From Tyto alba (Eukaryota; Chordata; Aves; Strigiformes; Tytonidae), in the NCBI RefSeq assembly GCF_018691265.1, contig NW_024881278.1, positions 8,618,001-8,682,000 on the forward strand: DNA of 64,000 nucleotides, in the 5' to 3' direction. Shown here in pieces: positions 10,001 through 23,780 of the stretch. The position numbers and the translations under genes are program-made. A model generated the notes under the pieces. The model saw only the letters and a program-made list of their open reading frames with translations, was not told where the DNA came from and ran no database searches. Each line of letters begins with the position of its first letter. Position 1 is the stretch's first letter.

Positions 10001-13000
10001 TGAACCAAGTACTTCTATGTTTGCAAGCTACAAATAATAATCTGATTATTAAACTGCAGCCTCAGTGCTGTGTGGTCCAATTTGACAGAAACCTGGTCAA
10101 AATTTGGTCTGTCCAAACTCATTGTAGAACAAATTAGTAGCAAATTAGTGATTGCCAGCTGGTACACATGATCACAAAGTCATGACCTTGCTGCCTTCAG
10201 TGTGAGCATAGGTTTTCAGAAGGGATTTAAATGAGGAAAGGATTACAGCAGTGATATATCAGCTCTGGGAAAATGCTTTGGCAAAACGCATATGAACATC
10301 AAGCTCCATCTATACTGATATGTAGGGGTCCATCTTCTGCTGATCCCAAGCTCACCAAAATCTGGAGACACTTATTAACTTCCTTAAAGAATGCTTTTGC
10401 CTTTGGAAGACTTACACTTTGGAAAATATTTTTTCTGGACACCCCAGCATCTGTAAAGGAATAAATCAACTCAATGGCATGTTTTAAGCCACTTGGCCTG
10501 ACATATCATCAGGTTTTTCTACCACTGTCATAAAAAACCCCTAAATTAGTCTAGACTTTCCACTCAGCTAAAACCATTGCGCAAGTATTCAAATAGGAAC
10601 CTAAAAGTAATCACCCTAAACTTTATCCCCCTTTCAATTCAAATGTAAAGCTGAAACTTGTCAGTAAACAAGATAAGACTGTTTTTCCATAACCAGTCAC
10701 TTTTGTTTGGCTTAAACTAAAATTCTAGGGCTGCCTTTTCATTTATAGCCATGCTTTGTATCTGGGTTAAGGACTTTAAAGTACGCTAAAGATAAGCTTT
10801 TGTTCTCCATCTACTTGCTTTTACCTCTCAGTTACTACCGAGGTCAGATCTTCAGCTAGTGGAAGCCAGCGTCTCTCCATTAGAGCCCGTGGGGTGTAAC
10901 ACTTGCTTCAGCTGAGAGCAAGCTGCTACGAATGTGCTCTCTTCTTCACAAATCACCACAGGTCACAGCTCCGGAGGGGCTCCTGGACAACTTTCTGTGT
11001 AATTCACAATCGCTTCCTGGAGTAAATAATGCTTGCTGCCCTCCCCATGCGCCTTTGGTTATTGTGCTCCTTCAAAGGCCTGGACAAATAAAAGTTTGAT
11101 GCTTATTTTATTTTAAGAATGACTATTTACCCATCTTCCCTATTCTACCTTTATCTTGTTTACTACCTCTTACAATAGCAAGAAGTCACTGCCAGGTAAC
11201 CCCTTTCATGGGTAAGTAAGGACGTGCAGCCTTCGGTCGCGCTGTTTGCTCTGCAGCTGAGCAACGCAGTTTCACTGCGAGAAAAACCTGCCACACTTCC
11301 TTCAGTTCTTCAGGTAAAGTGCTGATATCTGACCCCTGTCCCGCCTCCAGCTTTCCATCGGGTTTGATCTGCCGCCTTACCCTTCAATCACATCCACCGT
11401 GGACACCAGTCAGGACTCCTCATTTGCCAAGCATCCTGCATCGGCCCGGGGGAACGCGTGTGGCCAGGGGCCAGCTTTGTGCTGGTGGCAGAGGTGACCA
11501 ACCACTCAGGCCACAGGGCTGGTGGCTGGCACTGGAGGTGCTGGCCAGGGATCCGGGGCCAGCTCAGACTAAGGACCCTCCATCAGGTGAGTGCAGCTCC
11601 ACCATCGCAGCTCCAGCAGTCATTATTTGGGCGTGTTTGAGGCAAGGTAAATATGAATATAAATCAGAAACTGAAGCAGAGGAGTCTTTGCATATATTTG
11701 AAACAAAGGGTTTGGAAACACAAAGGACCTGGCTTTCAGTAGCACCACCAATAATGTTTAGGTCATTGCATCTTCTGAAGAGACACTTGGCTGCGCAAAG
11801 CACAAGAAGTAGTTTAGTGCCAATGTCATCCTCTGCTCACACTCTGGCTACGTGAAGTAGGTAAATGCAGAAAGTGGCACCTACCCGGGTTTCGGGAGGT
11901 TCCTGTTCCTCCTCAGCTAAGGAGGAGCTGAAGAACTTTGTTGTTTCTGCTCCAGAGCAACGGCAGAGCTTGGATTCACCCTCAAGAGCTGTTTTCTTGT
12001 CTGTTGCTGCGCTGATGCAACTGTGGCTCTCGCCGTGTCTCTTGGCATCACAAGAACAGGATAAACAACTTTCTCAGCATAAAGATTATCTGTGTAAGTT
12101 TACCCCCCACCCACTTATCCATCTCTAAAACATTTTTCTCAAAGCTTGTAGAACATATTAATAAACAGTCTGGAAAAATAGCCCTCTCCTTAACAAGAAA
12201 CATCTTAGTCAATCCCACCGCAGAGGAAAGCAGCACTGTAAGGTAACCCCTCACCAGAAACATGAACAAAACCAGTTTCCTCCCTCTCTCTAAGAGCTGG
12301 TAGTGGAGGGGGCTAACCAACTCTATCAAGTGTCTTTTGTTCACATTAAATGACTACTCTGAGTTTGCTGGGTAGGGTGCAAGTGCTCACTGGCGTTTTG
12401 GCGGGATGCAGCCCTCTGTGGCTTCCAGAGAGGTAGCACTGCTGACGTCAAAGCCATCATACCTCCTCAGCTTGGCTGCTCACAGTTGGTGCGAGGGGAT
12501 GGAGGGTCTGGTCAGCACCTTGTGCTGCCTTCTGAAGCAGAGGTACTGGGCCTTCACGAGTTGCCCAACCTCATGAGTGAGAGAGCCAGTCGTTCACACA
12601 ACGTGGCTAGACTGAGTGCAAGTATCCTTACTTAATTTATGATAAAGCATTAGGGGGCCAGGCTGAGGGAGAACCCACACATGCTCTTCCATCAGCTCCT
12701 GCTACTGGGCACTGCCAGGGACCGTAGTAGATTGTGGGGACCCTCATGTCACCCATGCAAAAAATAATTATGTTCCTAAATATTCAGTTTCTACTTTTTT
12801 CAGCTCAAATTTAAAGGCAAACAACAGCTTTTCTAGTTTTCATCAATTATTCATGGGCCACTTCAGATAGCCATCAAATATATAATCAAATTAAATTAAC
12901 ATATCTTGAGTTTTGTAACCCAAGATTTCCTGTTTCAGCCCACAGGACGCCTGCTTCTGTTTGGGTTGCCACTTAATCATTGCATAATATTTGTTTTGGC

Positions 13001-16000
13001 TTCGTTGTGTGTAAGAAGAGATTTATACCATTCCATCTGGCTGCAGCATGTTAGTCATCAGAGGATAAAAGCTACTCTTAACTCCTCCTTAGGCTGTGTT
13101 AGTGTAACACTGTGCTGCTTTATGAAGCTTTGGAAATGAACACCAGAATGGAGTAACTAAAAATACATATGACTATCTAGTTTGCCACACTGTTTATCAA
13201 CCTTATCAGTCTTTACTAAATAATACATGCCACTCGAGTCTTCTCCCACCTTGTAAGTTGCCTACGCAAAAATACACATGCAGGCACACACTCTACACAG
13301 CTCTCAAAGAGGTAACCTGTAGTTATAGTAATCATAGTTTTGTCTATGTCCCTTCAAAAACAAAATATAAGATGTGGTGTGATACATGGGTTTCATCTGA
13401 ATTTATTTAGGATGGTTTCCCCATCATTGTTAAAATAGCTCTTAGGGGCCCCAAGATGAATAAGGGTCCCATCATACTATATGTACGACACTCAAAACTG
13501 ATTCAAAGACAGTGCCTGCCATCTCAGTCTAAAAGAAGAGCTTGGCCTGACATCCACTGGAATCAATGGAAAGACTCACACTGACTTCAGAAGACACTAA
13601 TTCAGGTTCTCAAAAGGAAGACAAGCTATAAGAAGTGACTGATGGATATAGGCTTCACATTTATTGGCACTTGTAGATGTAACAAGGAGTTCTGACAAGT
13701 CACAGATGTAAAAAAAAATAAAAACCAACAATAAAACTCTACAACACCATCTATAATCAAGTGCAAAATAAGTGGAAATAGCAGCAGTTGTAGCACAAAG
13801 TACTTCCAGTGGTACTTGTTGCAGATCTGCTATCAACACGTTGGGGTTACAAAGGATAAGAGCAGAGACACTCTCACAACAGATCTGGGCTTGCAATGAT
13901 TCAGTCCTTGCAACAGCTCATCTGGGAGGGAAAAAAAATAATCAGAGCAGAGGGAACGTGCCTTCAGTAACCCTCCGTGCCTCCCCTGACTGATGCCCTG
14001 CAGCCAGCTCCCTGGGTCCCCGGTGTGACCTGCTACCGACACCCAGACAGCCCGCGGGCACCCACGCAGCAAAACAGAGGCTATTCCAAAACCATCCTCA
14101 CAAGGCCCTTCCCACTCAGTGTGACCCGTGGGGGAGGGGTACGTGTCCCTGTTTTTTAGCAGGGCCATTTTTCCCCATGTACCCATCATTAGCAGATTTC
14201 CAGCCATGGCTCTGACACAAGGGAGAGGACAGGCAGCCAGAGGCCATTTTAGCACTTGCCACGTCTCTGAAGTCAGCACGGTGCATTTGCAGGATGCTTT
14301 CCCCCACCACCATAACACGCACGTGACCGACTGACCTACCTGTGACAGCACTCTGCTGCCACTTGAAGGCAACCTGTCACCTTCTCCTGCTGTTGGCCGT
14401 GGTATTTGCCATCGGGTCTGGAGCAGCATGGATTTATTTCTCTCCAGCCCCTGCCGAGGTGGGCTCCTCCTGCTGATACCTTCTAGCAGCACAGTTGTGA
14501 AGTACTTTGGATAGCATCTTCCCCCTAGCATTGGCTCCACCTTCCACCAAAGAGGCTCCTCAAATGTGAAGCCAAGCCAGGAATTTTGCAGCCACTCTAG
14601 AGGCTAGGATCCCTCCTCCTCGCAGACTCCTGCAAGATAAACACACAAGCTTTCCTTGCAGCAAGTCAACCCCCTTGCACGCTGGAGCAGTCCAGCCTTT
14701 GCAAAACCACACCCTGGGAGACACTGCACATCTCCATCGGCTACACAGAGGCTCCCCTTCCTTGATCATGTGATCTGGAGTGATTTTTGGGGCGTTCAAG
14801 GATTGCTGGGCTCCGCCCAATATTCCCTTCCAACCTCTCAGCACTGTACATGCAGGGATTTCGCTTTTTCGCCCACTCACATCACTAAGACAGTTGCACT
14901 GGCCATTGCGTTGCATAGATGTACACCTGATAAAAGGAGGAGCAAGCCAACCTACACCAAGCCAGTGGGTGAAGTCCAGATGATGAACCAGACTCCAAAC
15001 TAAGTGCAAAAAACCCCCAGTGGAGCATGCACCCCAGTATTTTTCTCCTGTGGGACCACTGGCACCTTCCTCAGGGGCTTTGCACATCACATCTTTGCGT
15101 GGATAGAAACATTTCTGGAAAACCTCTTACCATTGGTATGCTTGCATGGGTCCTTCCAACCAGCACTATTTCCTGGGGGAGGCAAAAAATAGTCAGTTTA
15201 AAATCTTATTTTAAGGAAGGGAAAGTAGATATCACCAGAAGCCAATTCACTGAGCTGAGTAACAGCTGAACAGGAGAAGCTGTTTTACTCATTGAGTGGC
15301 ATTTTAGGCACAGTGGTTTACATTTTAGATAATTCAGTGTATCAACTGTGCAACAAAAGTAATTCAATGATACCATTTTCAGCCTTTGAGCAGAATGGAT
15401 CTTAATTGCCAAAGAGACATTTTCCTTCATATCTCTGGATCTGTACTTCATGATTTTTGTACCTGGAGCCTCAGAAAATTGCAGCTCTCTCCTGATTAAG
15501 TGCTTAATTGTGGTCAGTGCTTTTCAAAGTATTTTTAGCAGTTAGCTTAAGTTCCACTTCAGACACACACCGTTATCGACGTCTTTATCAACTTGCACCA
15601 TTTCCCCACATCAAATGCTTTATGAAGTACACTTGGTGGGCCTTGATCACATCCCTGTTTCGCAGGGACTCAAGTGGAGAGCCAGATGCCCAGAGAGCCG
15701 GACAGAGCTTGCTGGCTCAGGCTCCAGCAAGATGTTTTCTCACCTTCCTTCAAGGCCGTTTCTCATCTGAAGTGGCAGAGTTGCACTTTACCCCGTGAAG
15801 CACAGGCAGAACTGGCAGGCAGCTGCCCGACAGGCACCCACGGCGAGATTGCACTGTGCGCTGATGTTGCCTGCCCTCTGCTCACAGAGCAGCCACAGCT
15901 GAACCCCAGCTATTTACCAGGAAACCAAAGGAATTCAACCATGATTTTAAACTAGGAAATAACAGGCTAATATGGGATGTGCTGGACAGCAGCTAAAGTC

Positions 16001-16272
16001 TATGGATGCAGTGCTGAAAGCACTCCCCTAGTTTTAAAGGTGTTGCTTTAAATTAAGAAGTGTAAGGGCTAACCCCCTTTTTTCCCCTCGATTCTGAGGC
16101 AGGTGACCAGTTAATACTGTCAGTTCCTTGCTGTGTGGGAGCTTTTGCAGATGACCATCAAGTCCAGTCTCCAGCTGCCTGCTCCAAAAGGTCTACATGG
16201 ACTCGGAGTGCCCTTTGGACAAGGGTATGGGTAACTCTCACCCAAAAGCCCCTCTCAAGGTAAGTGATCATG

Positions 16273-16285
16273 TTTTTTTTTTTTT

Positions 16286-16317
<32 letters not shown>
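16273..16317 (+). repeat. Poly(T) tract of about 45 with one G
   Basis: Thirteen T, one G and 31 T in a row, followed by CCCAG. It could be the T-strand copy of a poly(A) tail, a simple repeat, or the pyrimidine tract of a splice acceptor. No AATAAA lies on the minus strand just to its right, which argues against a standard processed pseudogene. Confidence 0.8.
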
Positions 16318-18169
16318 CCCAGGGATTTCAGTTTCAGGCTAATGGAAGAGAATAGGGAAGGTGGCACCTACCACTTCATCCAGGGTGCTGTTCCAGGGCC
16401 AACTGCCCCCCTCAATACACATAGTCCTGCTGTCACCACTGTCGTTGTGATGGTCCAGCTGCGGCCAAGGATGATCTACAGCTGCCCAAACAGCAAAGTC
16501 CAGTTAGCACCAGCCTTTCAGGCTGATATCCAAAACGCTGGCTGGACCACAACAGACGGGGCTGCATCAATGTCATTCCTACACTTTGGCACTGTGGATG
16601 TCTTCCTCCATGGAGGAGGACAAGCGAGAGCCACTTCCCGAACAGTGCCCAAGGACAGCACCTGCTGCAGGCTCGGCAAGCACTGGTTCAGCACCCCCTC
16701 GATGGGAGCAGACCTCGCCACTGCCGTTGGCACCTCCCAAGGCACAAGGACTCACAACTTTATCCCTGCCTCTTATGAGACCATGGGAACATGCCAGTGC
16801 AGGGTTTGGATTCCTAACTTCACCAGCTCTAGAAAATTAAATGTGATGTTGGAAGTCTTTTTCTGGAAACCTTGCATTAGGTCTCCACAGAGCACTATCA
16901 CATTTTAAAACTTCGATTGTGTATTGTAACACTGTGAATATCAAATGAAGATTACTGCTGGGGTGAAACTCTCACAAGATTTCCAGTCTTCCAGTTTTCA
17001 CAGCTATATGGTAAAAATCTGCCAGACCTTAAAACCAAAGAGTATCTCAGCACAGTTTAGAAATACCTATGTTTGGACAAGTGTATTACAAATCAGCCCA
17101 GATCCTTACCTCCGGGTGTGTGAGTAATCCCCTTGCAACTGACAGAAGTGAAAACGGCTCCTCGTCTCCCCCCAGTAACTCACAGGAAACGAGACCTCTT
17201 TGGCAAGAAACTGTTCAGGTTATTTACCCACCGTGAAAGCCAGTACTTGCATCTGTTTCAAACACAATATAAAGCCTGTCAGCATTTTGCTTTCAAGCAG
17301 CGTGAAAGCCGTCAACGCACAGGAGTGCTCAGGAACACACAACAGTGTCAAGCCTCGCACAGCCACAACTTAAGCCCTTGTTTAAGCTCAGTCCCCTCAG
17401 GCCTCTGGTTTGCACGAGCAATGGCTACAATTGCCAAGGTGAACTGAACGCTTGCCCATGCATGTGGCCAGCAAGGACCAGTGGCGGATCTTCTGCTTAT
17501 ATAATGCTATTAATCGGTGGAAATACAGCAGCTACTCACAGCCCCGAGTGAGATGCTGGACCTCTGTAGCGCAGGGCTCACTCCGTAGCAAGGGCTGGGT
17601 GTACCTACCTGAGCTCTACCTCGGCCAGGAACAGGCTTCTCGCACCACCGCACAGACAGGCACACAACGGCTGGGAATAGCTCCAGCCTTGCCATGCAAT
17701 TAATTGCCTTCTCTCCATTTTATGAGAATTTGCAAGAAGCTCTTGAAAGGTTTAATGGCTTCTTTGCGCTGTGGTTTTAAATTTAGTGGGTCAAGAAGCA
17801 GCCTCAGCTAAGATCAAGTCTCACTCTGGGCACCCCGAGGTGTCTCGAGGGGCTCAGTTCAGCTGCACAGCTCTGAAAAGTTTTCCATAAATTAGGTGTC
17901 AGGAATGGAGTTAACCAGCTCTCAGCTACATGCTCAGCCATGAAGTCTTGAAGAGCCTCATCACTTCATGAGCACTTCATTATACTTCAGCCAATTATCA
18001 CCTGCTAGGAAGAGCTGCGCATCTTGTATGTCATGGTTCCTGAATGAGGATCACCCACAGCTCCCCAAAAAGTTTCCAGCTGTGGGAAAACTTGAGGTTT
18101 AAGTCTACAGAAGCAGTAGATGACACTGCAAGTGGTGGCCCCAGCCAACATTCAGACAGTAGAGCTGCT

Positions 18170-18320
18170 AATGGTTAATATAATATTTTCATTTCATTGT
18201 ACATGAGAAAAGATAATTACTTTCAGGATTTAAGAACTGAATGTGTTGATCCAAATGTAATCTCCGTATTTTAGCATTTGATTATTACATTAGAAATATA
18301 AATGTCAATGGGCTGTAGTA
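18170..18320. promoter_or_regulatory. AT-rich candidate non-coding element
   Basis: A repeat-free AT-rich segment with several homeodomain-type cores (ATTA, TAAT) in about 150 bp. Conservation cannot be seen from one genome, so this is a weak call based on composition and motif density. Confidence 0.2.
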
Positions 18321-19149
18321 ACCTAAGTCATCAGAAGAAAGAGAGATGTGTTACTTAATTTACAGTACAGAAGGGAGAGCAGAAGCCAACAAGGGACTTG
18401 TAACTTTTGTTAATTAAAAAGATATCACATCTGAAAAGCATTCTCGGAGCAGAGAGCTTTTGGTTTTTATAAATGATCCCTTTGCTACACCCAGAACAAC
18501 ACAGCTAGAAGGGAGAACTGTGAATCATTTCCAACTCTTGATCACCCAAATTGGAGATATGAAGACCTGAAGAGCTCATCTTTCCCAGCAAGGAAGATCC
18601 ATGTTTTATAGCCATTTAGTGACAGTGTAGCTGTAGCCACCTACTCAGTTATCAGGACTTAATATGGGAATCCCAAAACACACTCTTGGATATCGAGATC
18701 TGAGCAATACTTCATCAACTGCTCAGCTGATTGTCAAGGGCTCAAAGACTGAAGATGTTTTTGTGTTTCCACTCAGTTTTTGTTTGTTTGTTTGTTTCCC
18801 AGTCCACTTGGCATCTTGCTCTGGCACCTTCTTTCATCTTTGTAAGCCCAGATGGGCTTGTTTGTCCCTCTTATCCTAAACCTGCTCTAACAAATCTGGC
18901 ATGCCAAGAATTTTCTTTACACCCCAGCCCAATTTAATGCAAAAGTGATGCAGTGTCTAACCAGCGGCCCCAACAGAACAAGGTCCATCTATTAACTAGT
19001 TCAGAAATAAAGCATTGTCCTCCAGAAAGAGATCCCTATTCTGAACTTCTTGCTAAAAGCATCCAACACAAACTGGAAGCCAAGACCGTGTGCAATAGTT
19101 AATAATAAGAGTGTGCTGCCAAGAATTGATTCAAATTGTTATGATTTGC

Positions 19150-19330
19150 TGTTGAACAAGCTATTGCCTTGATTTCTCAGCAAAGTTCAAGTTTACAGCA
19201 GACTGATTAGTCCCGCTAACATTCCTGAAGCACCTACTGTTGTATGAAATTTTATTAAATTGCCAGCATCGACGGCTGTTCAAAGTTTGTGTGCCTTATT
19301 GCAATTGATGACAGCAAAATAAGGAAATAA
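19150..19330. promoter_or_regulatory. Candidate element with a MEIS/PBX-like site
   Basis: Repeat-free sequence with TTGCAATTGATGACAG (TGATGACAG ends in the MEIS core TGACAG) and nearby homeodomain cores. It resembles a developmental conserved element in texture. The call is inference from motifs. Confidence 0.25.
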
Positions 19331-19391
19331 AGAAAGGAGGAGGGAGGGGAACTCTGTTTGTTAAGGCTTTTTCTTTTTCCTTTTCAATAAA

Positions 19392-19426
19392 ATGTCAACT
19401 CCATTATATAGATGTCAACTCCATTA
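19392..19426 (+). repeat. Short tandem duplication, 20-bp period
   Basis: The 15-mer ATGTCAACTCCATTA occurs at 19,392-19,406 and again at 19,412-19,426. Confidence 0.9.
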
Positions 19427-21895
19427 CTGTAATGCTCCTTCCGTAACCTCAACATGTAACTATCTACTAATAAAACAAGTTTCTCAAAGGGACTGCTGAG
19501 GGCAAGCATACCCGCTGTACGTTTCAATCTGTTTAAGAAAATGCCTGTTTATCCCTATAGACACAAATGCCATTTTCATTATTCTGTTCTCCTGGTTGTC
19601 TTTGTCACCCAAAATTTAAAACCTGCTCCTTATCCCAAGGAGCCTGCAGTGGTCACGGACCTGTTGTTGTTGTTGTTGAAGCCGGAAAATATGAAGAGCA
19701 ACACCCAGCATGCTGGTGCGGCCATAAAAAAAGCTGCATTGGACAGCAGCAAAGGTGGGAGAAATAGAGGAGCAGCTGCCCCAGGGTCCTGCTCCAGCTA
19801 GGAGACCATGATGTGCTGCCAAACCCTCTCTGAGGGACATGTCCTAGGCAAATGTCCCCCCAAACCATCAAGATCCGAAAGCCTGGGCAACCCTACAAGC
19901 AGGATGCACTGTAACCATCAGCTCACCAGCACTTAGCCGTGTCATGGAACCCCTTGAGGGGCTCAGACGGGTTTGGGTGTTCATGAGGCCAGGGTACATT
20001 TGGGAAGAGAAGAGGGGTGTATGAAACCCATGGCTGGTTATAAGCACCATTTCCCCACAAATCTTTTTTTTTTTTTTTTAATTCTGGTTTTAAATAAACA
20101 AAAACATGATTTGGGGGAAGACCCTCACCTTTTCCCAGGCAATAGCTGTGAGGAGCCTGGAGAAGGACAGATTTCCTCCTGCAATCTCAGGTTTGTTGGC
20201 TGTACACATCAATACGAAGACAAAGATGAGTACATATTTAAAAAAGAATAAAGAAATCCATTCCAGAAAGGGAGCTGTTTAGATAATTGATTTCCCTTGG
20301 ACTTACAAGCACTAAATAACACCCACTGAGCCACATCTCTGAGATAACCTTTTCCTTCAAATCTCTCTTCCAAAGGATTGGCCTTTGACAGAGGCATCTT
20401 TCAAAGTGCAAATCTAGCAAGCTTTAAGCCAGCTCATAGGTAAGACCTTTCTGAAAGAACGCAATGATGATTCCTCAAGCAATTATTTTTTCTTAGTATC
20501 TTTTGCATAGAGAGAGCTAATTAACTGCCTGCCAGGTTCTGCAGATTCACAGTGAAAAATGAAGTAGTACAAATGTCATAATTAATTAGCAGTTTAATGC
20601 TAGAATGAACATAGCAAAGGTGCTATAAATATTCAAGCGACAGGACCTCCACACCAGCGTGCACTTGCTGTGCAAGCCTGCCCCAGCAGGGATGCTGTTG
20701 GGTATTTTGTGTGCCAGGGGCCACACAACGGGGCCCCAAATCACCATCCCTGAGCAGTAAGCTCGGCCGGAATCACAGAGGAATGAGGAATAAACCATCA
20801 TCTCCCACCTTCGTGCTGGTGGGTGTCTTCCCCCCGGCAGAGCTGTGCAGGAAAAGCTCACGCCAGGCAGTGACCTCCGCTGCTTGGACCCCTCCTCACC
20901 GCAGGCTCTGTCCCAGTGGGTCCCAGGGCTGGGGCTGGTTTGCACAGCTCAGAAACCCTCTGCTTTCCAGAGAAGTCATGTTGGTCTTACCTTCCCCCCT
21001 CCTGTTATCAGGATGTTTTGTTTCTGCACTTCCAGTGAGCACAATGGGGACAGTGGACATCAGCCTGCTTCCCGGGGCCGGTCACAACACAGCTCCCACT
21101 TTGCATGGCATAGATGTGAAGACACAGCCGTTGGTCACACGTAGACTCGAAGCCTTCAAAGGCCTCACGTGGGTAGCAATCCCGTCCCACAGACGGAACA
21201 GGAGCACATCAGCACACGGAGTTACCAGCTTCCCTGTGGACCAATGCAGACAGCAGTGCTTAGACCTGGGTTAAACCCCAGTGCCTGACACCAGACATGA
21301 AATGTGAATTAAAAATATTTTAAATCATCAAAATTGGCTCTTGGGAAGAATAAACCCCCCAATAAATGCCTTGAGAAGACACTCAGCCCCACCCTTGCCT
21401 CTCGAGCAGACATACCCAGCACTTGCAGGTGCTGGGGAGCATACTCAGCCAGACCTGGAGCCCAGCACAGGACACCACGCACACTGCTGCAGGCTCTGGA
21501 CCTGCCCTCCTAAGCCCAGGAGGTGTGATGGAGCAACCCAGGCACAGCTTCTACCCTAAAAATAAACGACCCTGGGACTCAGGCATAGTTCCCACCCTGA
21601 ATGGCCCAAGAGCTCTGGAGCAAAGCAGGCTCCTGCCAAAGAAAAAAAAAAAGCCAAGAAGGGGGGAACTTACAGGTGCCCATGGCTCCTCTCATGCATG
21701 GTGCCCAGGCACCCATGGCTCCGTCAGCTCCACTCTCTTCCCCATCCACCTGCAGGAGATATTCAGGGGTAAAGGGTAAACAGGTAAATGAAACCATTCT
21801 GCCAGGCACCTGTCTCCAGAGCATCCTCAGCAGCGGTGCCATCACTGCCATCTGCTCAGCTTTGCTGGCTATGGAAGGCAATGCTGCTTTTTAAG

Positions 21896-22036
21896 TTTAT
21901 TTGGGGTTTTTTTGGTTGGTTGTTTTGTTTTTTTGTTTTTTTTTTTTTTTAATTTTATTTGTTTATTTTGTTGTTGTGTTTTTTTGTGTTTGTTTTTTTT
22001 GTTTGTTTGTTTTTGTTTTGTTTTGTTTTTTTTTAA
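21896..22036 (+). repeat. T/G-rich low-complexity tract
   Basis: About 140 bp composed almost wholly of T with interspersed G (GTTT, GTTTT and TTG units). Simple low-complexity DNA; the open frame over it has no meaning. Confidence 0.85.
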
Positions 22037-23589
22037 ATGCCACTATTGCTTTGCAGACTGCAACTCCATGGTGACAAGCACCACTGGAAAACCTGTGACA
22101 CTCACAGGTCAGAGCCTGCACAGCACGTGCAGCAGCAAGGGAAGAAAACAATGAACTGGAGCAGTAACCCAGGCTATGAAAAAGAGGATAGCCTTGAGGA
22201 TGAGAAAACACAGAGAAGAGAAGATCCTTAAGTTTCCTCTTTTTTTAACCTAACGAAATCTTTTATTAACACAATCTGGAAGGGGCCAGCACCTCTTAAA
22301 CATCTGCTTGGATGATTTGTTCAAGTATCGAACTTCTCTTTCCTTTGCCTCTGCTGTTTTAACATGCTTGGCCTGTCAATGGTGTATTTCAGCACTTCAA
22401 AAATGCGACGTTTCCAGGTTTGGGTTTGTTTTTTGGTGGGTTTTGTTTTGTTTTGTTTTCCTTCCACAAAGTGCTGCCTCCTGCAGGTGAGAACAGTGAA
22501 ATAATGGCTCTGTTCTGTTCGTCCATCATCAGGGTGCCCTGCACCATGGAGCTTAGCCTGTGAACACACCCTTGTGATGCAGCACCCTATTCCAGAAGTT
22601 GGGAAGGCATCAGCAGGGCACTCACCCCCCTTCAGCCTTCCAAACCTCAAAGGTAACATCCTTGGGCAACAGCTTTGTATCTAGGCAAAGGTGGCTACAG
22701 TGATGGGGGTTTCTACGGCAGGAGTCTGGGAGGTGCCTTTCACCACCACTTGCTCATTTGAGAGCAGAATTAATCTCCTCCAGGTTCATGTCATTCGTAA
22801 AAACCAGTTCAAACAACTCCTCCTGACTCAGTCTTGGCCTGGCCTGTTATTCCCAGCTCTGGCTGCTCACTGCACTGCTCTGCTCTCCCGGATTCACACC
22901 ACCTCCCTGCCAAGCTGTCCCCCAAACTTCCACATGCATTGAGAGCCACAGGATGCTAAACTATAGACTCACTGGACACATAAATCAGATTCAAAGAATG
23001 TCTACGTGGCCTTCACCAGCCCTGTGCAAGAAGCCACCCCTTCACAGGAGCAGCACAGTGTTCTCATCAAGCCACTAAATCTGGCTGAGCCAGGCAGCAG
23101 AGACTGGTGAGATGGTAACGTGGCTGCCCAGTGCTCAAACCAGAGCTGGCTTCACCCCAGTGGCATTTATAAAGTTCTTTCAGTACCTGGAGATGCTGAC
23201 AAGCACCCAACAAGACAGAGGCGAGTCGGTACCCGAGCGCAGAGCGCATGGATGCTCTGGTACGTTGGAGCGGCCCAGCGGCACGATGGCAGCTTGGAGT
23301 GCCCTTGCAGAAATGCCTCCCCAGTTAAGAGCATGACTCCCACTGGTTTCTCATGAGGGTCTGTGGTCCTTCATGAGGTCTGAAAAACCCCATTAACATC
23401 ACACAAGTTGTCAGACAGCCTGAACACCCCCAGGCAGGCACAGGGTAGGCTAAAAGGAAATCTCCCTCTGCACAAAAGGGCAGAGAAATGAGGTGTCCAG
23501 GGCACAGAGACCACCTTGCACCCCACCACCAGCCACCCCCTCCCATGCCAGCCCAGCTCCGCTCAGTCCGTGTGACAGCATTCAGACCC

Positions 23590-23780
23590 AAGCTCAGTTC
23601 AGTTAATTAATTTCAAGTGTTGCCTCTTAATTCCTGATAGCCAATACTGTAAATCATCTTACATGCATTGGCTTCCCTCAGTGTAATTTAATTAAAAGAA
23701 AAAGCTCAGACATTATTTCTTCTTTAGAAAACTGTCTTTCTGGTGGCTCCACTATCCCCTTTTGATTTCTTGAGAATATT
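23590..23780. promoter_or_regulatory. Candidate element with an exact NK2 site
   Basis: An AT-rich repeat-free block with TTAATTAA, then TCAAGTG at 23,613-23,619, an exact match to the NK2-family consensus. Further homeodomain cores follow near 23,680-23,700. About 8.5 kb upstream of NKX2-4, it could be an auto- or cross-regulatory element. A 7-mer match alone is expected by chance several times in this window. Confidence 0.25.

Larger units (their letters stand above)
4400..16250. other. Intergenic region, no supported gene
   Basis: This is ordinary 40-50% GC DNA with open frames that are short and unlike known proteins. The longest are about 178 codons at 11,319-11,855 (+), 235 codons at 13,833-14,540 (-) and 176 codons at 14,560-15,090 (-), all within chance expectation. 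AT-rich patches near 10,600-11,170 and 12,760-12,910 look like possible non-coding elements, but nothing shows function. Two octamers (6545-6552, ATGCAAAT; 8583-8590, ATTTGCAT) occur singly. Confidence 0.6.

Noticed and set aside
11319..11855. 178-codon open frame on the + strand
   Set aside because: No recognisable domain and no splice or promoter context.
13833..14540. 235-codon open frame on the minus strand
   Set aside because: No recognisable domain, no CpG island or promoter, and a length within chance expectation for this many bases and frames.
16273..16317. Poly(T) as the tail of a minus-strand processed pseudogene
   Set aside because: No poly(A) signal on the minus strand next to the tract, no recognisable parent gene and no visible target-site duplication.
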